This document shows positions 4,878 to 5,753 of a stretch of 5,753 nt of DNA, piece by piece; position 1 is the first letter of the stretch; the number at the start of each line of letters is the position of its first letter. The stretch is from CALMJB01 sp963977945 (GTDB taxonomy: Bacteria > Actinomycetota > Actinomycetes > Nanopelagicales > Nanopelagicaceae). Location of the stretch: NCBI GenBank assembly GCA_963977945.1, contig CAXBQO010000070.1, positions 1 to 5,753 of the forward strand. The letters run 5' to 3'. Under the pieces are notes generated by a model. That model was not told the DNA's origin. It made no database searches and saw only the letters and a program-made list of their open reading frames with translations. The translations under genes and the position numbers were made by a program.

Positions 4878-5660
4878 CTATGCCTTTTTCTTTTTAAAAT
4901 TTCCGATGCGTGGCAGATCTGACTTTTTGGGATCAAATCTAACTTGCGGCGGATGACCGCTACGCATTGTCATTAATAGTGAAGTAATTTTGTTCATTAC
5001 AAACTCAGTTGCTTCTTCCAGTGCGGCCGGATCATCTTCTTTTCCATACCAATTTGATAAATCAAATGGTTCGCCCGCGGTTACAAAAACTTTAGTACGT
5101 GGAAAAAATTTTATTTTTTTACTATATGGCGGAATTATTTCTTGCGCTCCCCACTGCGCGCATGGCGTAATTTTAGTTTTTGTAATTATTGCCAACCTAG
5201 CAACTCCAGTTTTTCCTTTCATCGGCCAAATATCAGCATCGCGTGTCAAGGTTCCCTCTGGATAAACTCCTAAACAGTGACCAGCTTTTAAAAATGCAAC
5301 TGCGTGATGCAATGCCCGATTTGCGTCGGTAGTTTCTCGCTCAACTGGAATCTGTCCAGCGCCTTTCAAGATATGACCAATTATCGGTAAGCGAAAGAGT
5401 GATGCTTTTCCTAAATATCTTGGTGCTCTTCCATTTCGATATAAAAAATGGGTAAAGGTCAACGGATCAAGATAAGAAATGTGATTGCAAACTGCAATCA
5501 TGGGTCCAGACTTTGGAATATTTTCGCCACCCTTCCAAACCTTTTTGCTTAATAAATTTAGAATCGGAATCACAATTGAAGCGCCAAACTTGAAGTATGA
5601 ATTTGTTCCAAGTGGTTTGCCGCGAGGTGGCAGATAGGAAATATCTAGGGGCTTAGACAC
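4878..5660 (-). CDS. plsC: 1-acyl-sn-glycerol-3-phosphate acyltransferase family protein
   Basis: This PlsC-type acyltransferase probably transfers an acyl chain to lysophosphatidic acid to make phosphatidic acid at the inner face of the membrane. The 260 residues contain the family's catalytic NHISYLD (59-65, His60-X4-Asp65). The second block ends in IPVER (104-108), the third is YPEGT (133-137), and MKGKTGVARLA is at 147-157. ITPCAQWGAQEI (164-175) is the fourth region. A hydrophobic stretch at about 25-38 may anchor the protein. The tail ends in KKKKA. The start is GTG at 5660-5658; no Shine-Dalgarno site is present, but TAGAAT ends 6 nt upstream, suggesting leaderless transcription. The gene heads plsC-gpsA-ddl, where its neighbour GpsA makes the glycerol-phosphate backbone. 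Exact acyl-acceptor specificity cannot be read from sequence; a related lysophospholipid acyltransferase is possible. Confidence 0.9.
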   Translation of the reverse strand: MSKPLDISYLPPRGKPLGTNSYFKFGASIVIPILNLLSKKVWKGGENIPKSGPMIAVCNHISYLDPLTFTHFLYRNGRAPRYLGKASLFRLPIIGHILKGAGQIPVERETTDANRALHHAVAFLKAGHCLGVYPEGTLTRDADIWPMKGKTGVARLAIITKTKITPCAQWGAQEIIPPYSKKIKFFPRTKVFVTAGEPFDLSNWYGKEDDPAALEEATEFVMNKITSLLMTMRSGHPPQVRFDPKKSDLPRIGNFKKKKA

Positions 5661-5666
5661 TGAACA

Positions 5667-5672
5667 ATTCTA
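5667..5672 (-). promoter_or_regulatory. Candidate -10 element of a leaderless plsC promoter
   Basis: TAGAAT on the minus strand is a near-consensus -10 (TATAAT with one change). It ends exactly 6 nt before the GTG start of plsC, so the transcript would begin at or beside the start codon. No convincing -35 lies at 16-18 nt spacing. The terminator at 5711-5744 just upstream shows that a new promoter is needed here, which supports the call. Confidence 0.55.
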
Positions 5673-5710
5673 ATAGGGATTAAAATCAGCGATTTTGAGC
5701 GTGAATTTTG

Positions 5711-5744
5711 AAAAAAATTGGGGCAGATTTTTTATCTGCCCCAA
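5711..5744 (-). terminator. Intrinsic terminator of an upstream minus-strand gene beyond the right edge
   Basis: On the minus strand a perfect 11-bp stem (TTGGGGCAGAT with ATCTGCCCCAA, 5744-5734 and 5728-5718) with a five-A loop is followed by seven T (5717-5711). This is a textbook rho-independent terminator. It must close a transcript coming from outside the window and isolates plsC-gpsA-ddl as a separate transcription unit. On the plus strand no T run follows the stem. Confidence 0.9.
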
Positions 5745-5753
5745 CTAATTTCT

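Noticed and set aside
5711..5744. Inverted repeat before plsC as an attachment site or regulatory operator
   Set aside because: The G+C-rich stem followed directly by seven T on the minus strand is fully explained as an intrinsic terminator of an upstream gene.
1..5753. A hidden novel system such as a defence island, mobile element, CRISPR array or biosynthetic cluster
   Set aside because: I found no repeats with regular spacing, transposase or integrase motifs, toxin-antitoxin pair or foreign-looking codon block. The window is mostly conserved housekeeping genes in a known actinobacterial order.

Overview
The window looks like a compact, A+T-rich chromosome of a free-living actinobacterium. 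Three observations point there: the order plsC-gpsA-ddl-(AsnC ligand-binding domain)-thiL is a gene neighbourhood conserved in Actinobacteria; intergenic gaps are very short; and two genes appear to start leaderless from GTG. A streamlined freshwater lineage of the Nanopelagicales (acI) type would fit the low G+C and tight packing, but that assignment is inference from composition and gene order only.

Layout from right to left, since almost everything is on the minus strand. At 5711-5744 a strong intrinsic terminator closes an upstream transcript whose gene lies beyond the right edge. Next comes a three-gene unit: plsC (5660-4878), gpsA (4867-3830) and ddl (3819-2767). It ends in a second intrinsic terminator whose loop is the ddl stop codon. 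A small plus-strand gene (2517-2753) encodes a stand-alone AsnC/Lrp-type ligand-binding domain without a DNA-binding domain; it converges on ddl and diverges from thiL. A second minus-strand unit follows: thiL (2440-1469), then a membrane-anchored alpha/beta-hydrolase of the putative esterase family (1458-379), probably translationally coupled. After a gene-free 116-bp gap, the left edge holds the first 87 codons of a small secreted protein with a heptad-repeat coiled coil (262 to below 1).

Functionally, plsC and gpsA supply consecutive precursors for phospholipids: GpsA makes sn-glycerol 3-phosphate and the PlsC-type enzyme acylates a glycerophosphate intermediate. Ddl makes the D-Ala-D-Ala dipeptide for peptidoglycan, so the first unit is cell-envelope precursor synthesis. 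ThiL makes thiamine pyrophosphate. The esterase and the coiled-coil protein are the parts with no assignable specific role.

I saw no mobile element, CRISPR array, tRNA, rRNA or riboswitch, and no gene-free stretch over 300 bases. Most of the window is conserved housekeeping DNA. The points worth a second look are small-scale: paired leaderless GTG promoters, the stop-in-loop terminator, the secreted heptad protein and its inverted-repeat leader, and the thiL-linked extracellular esterase.
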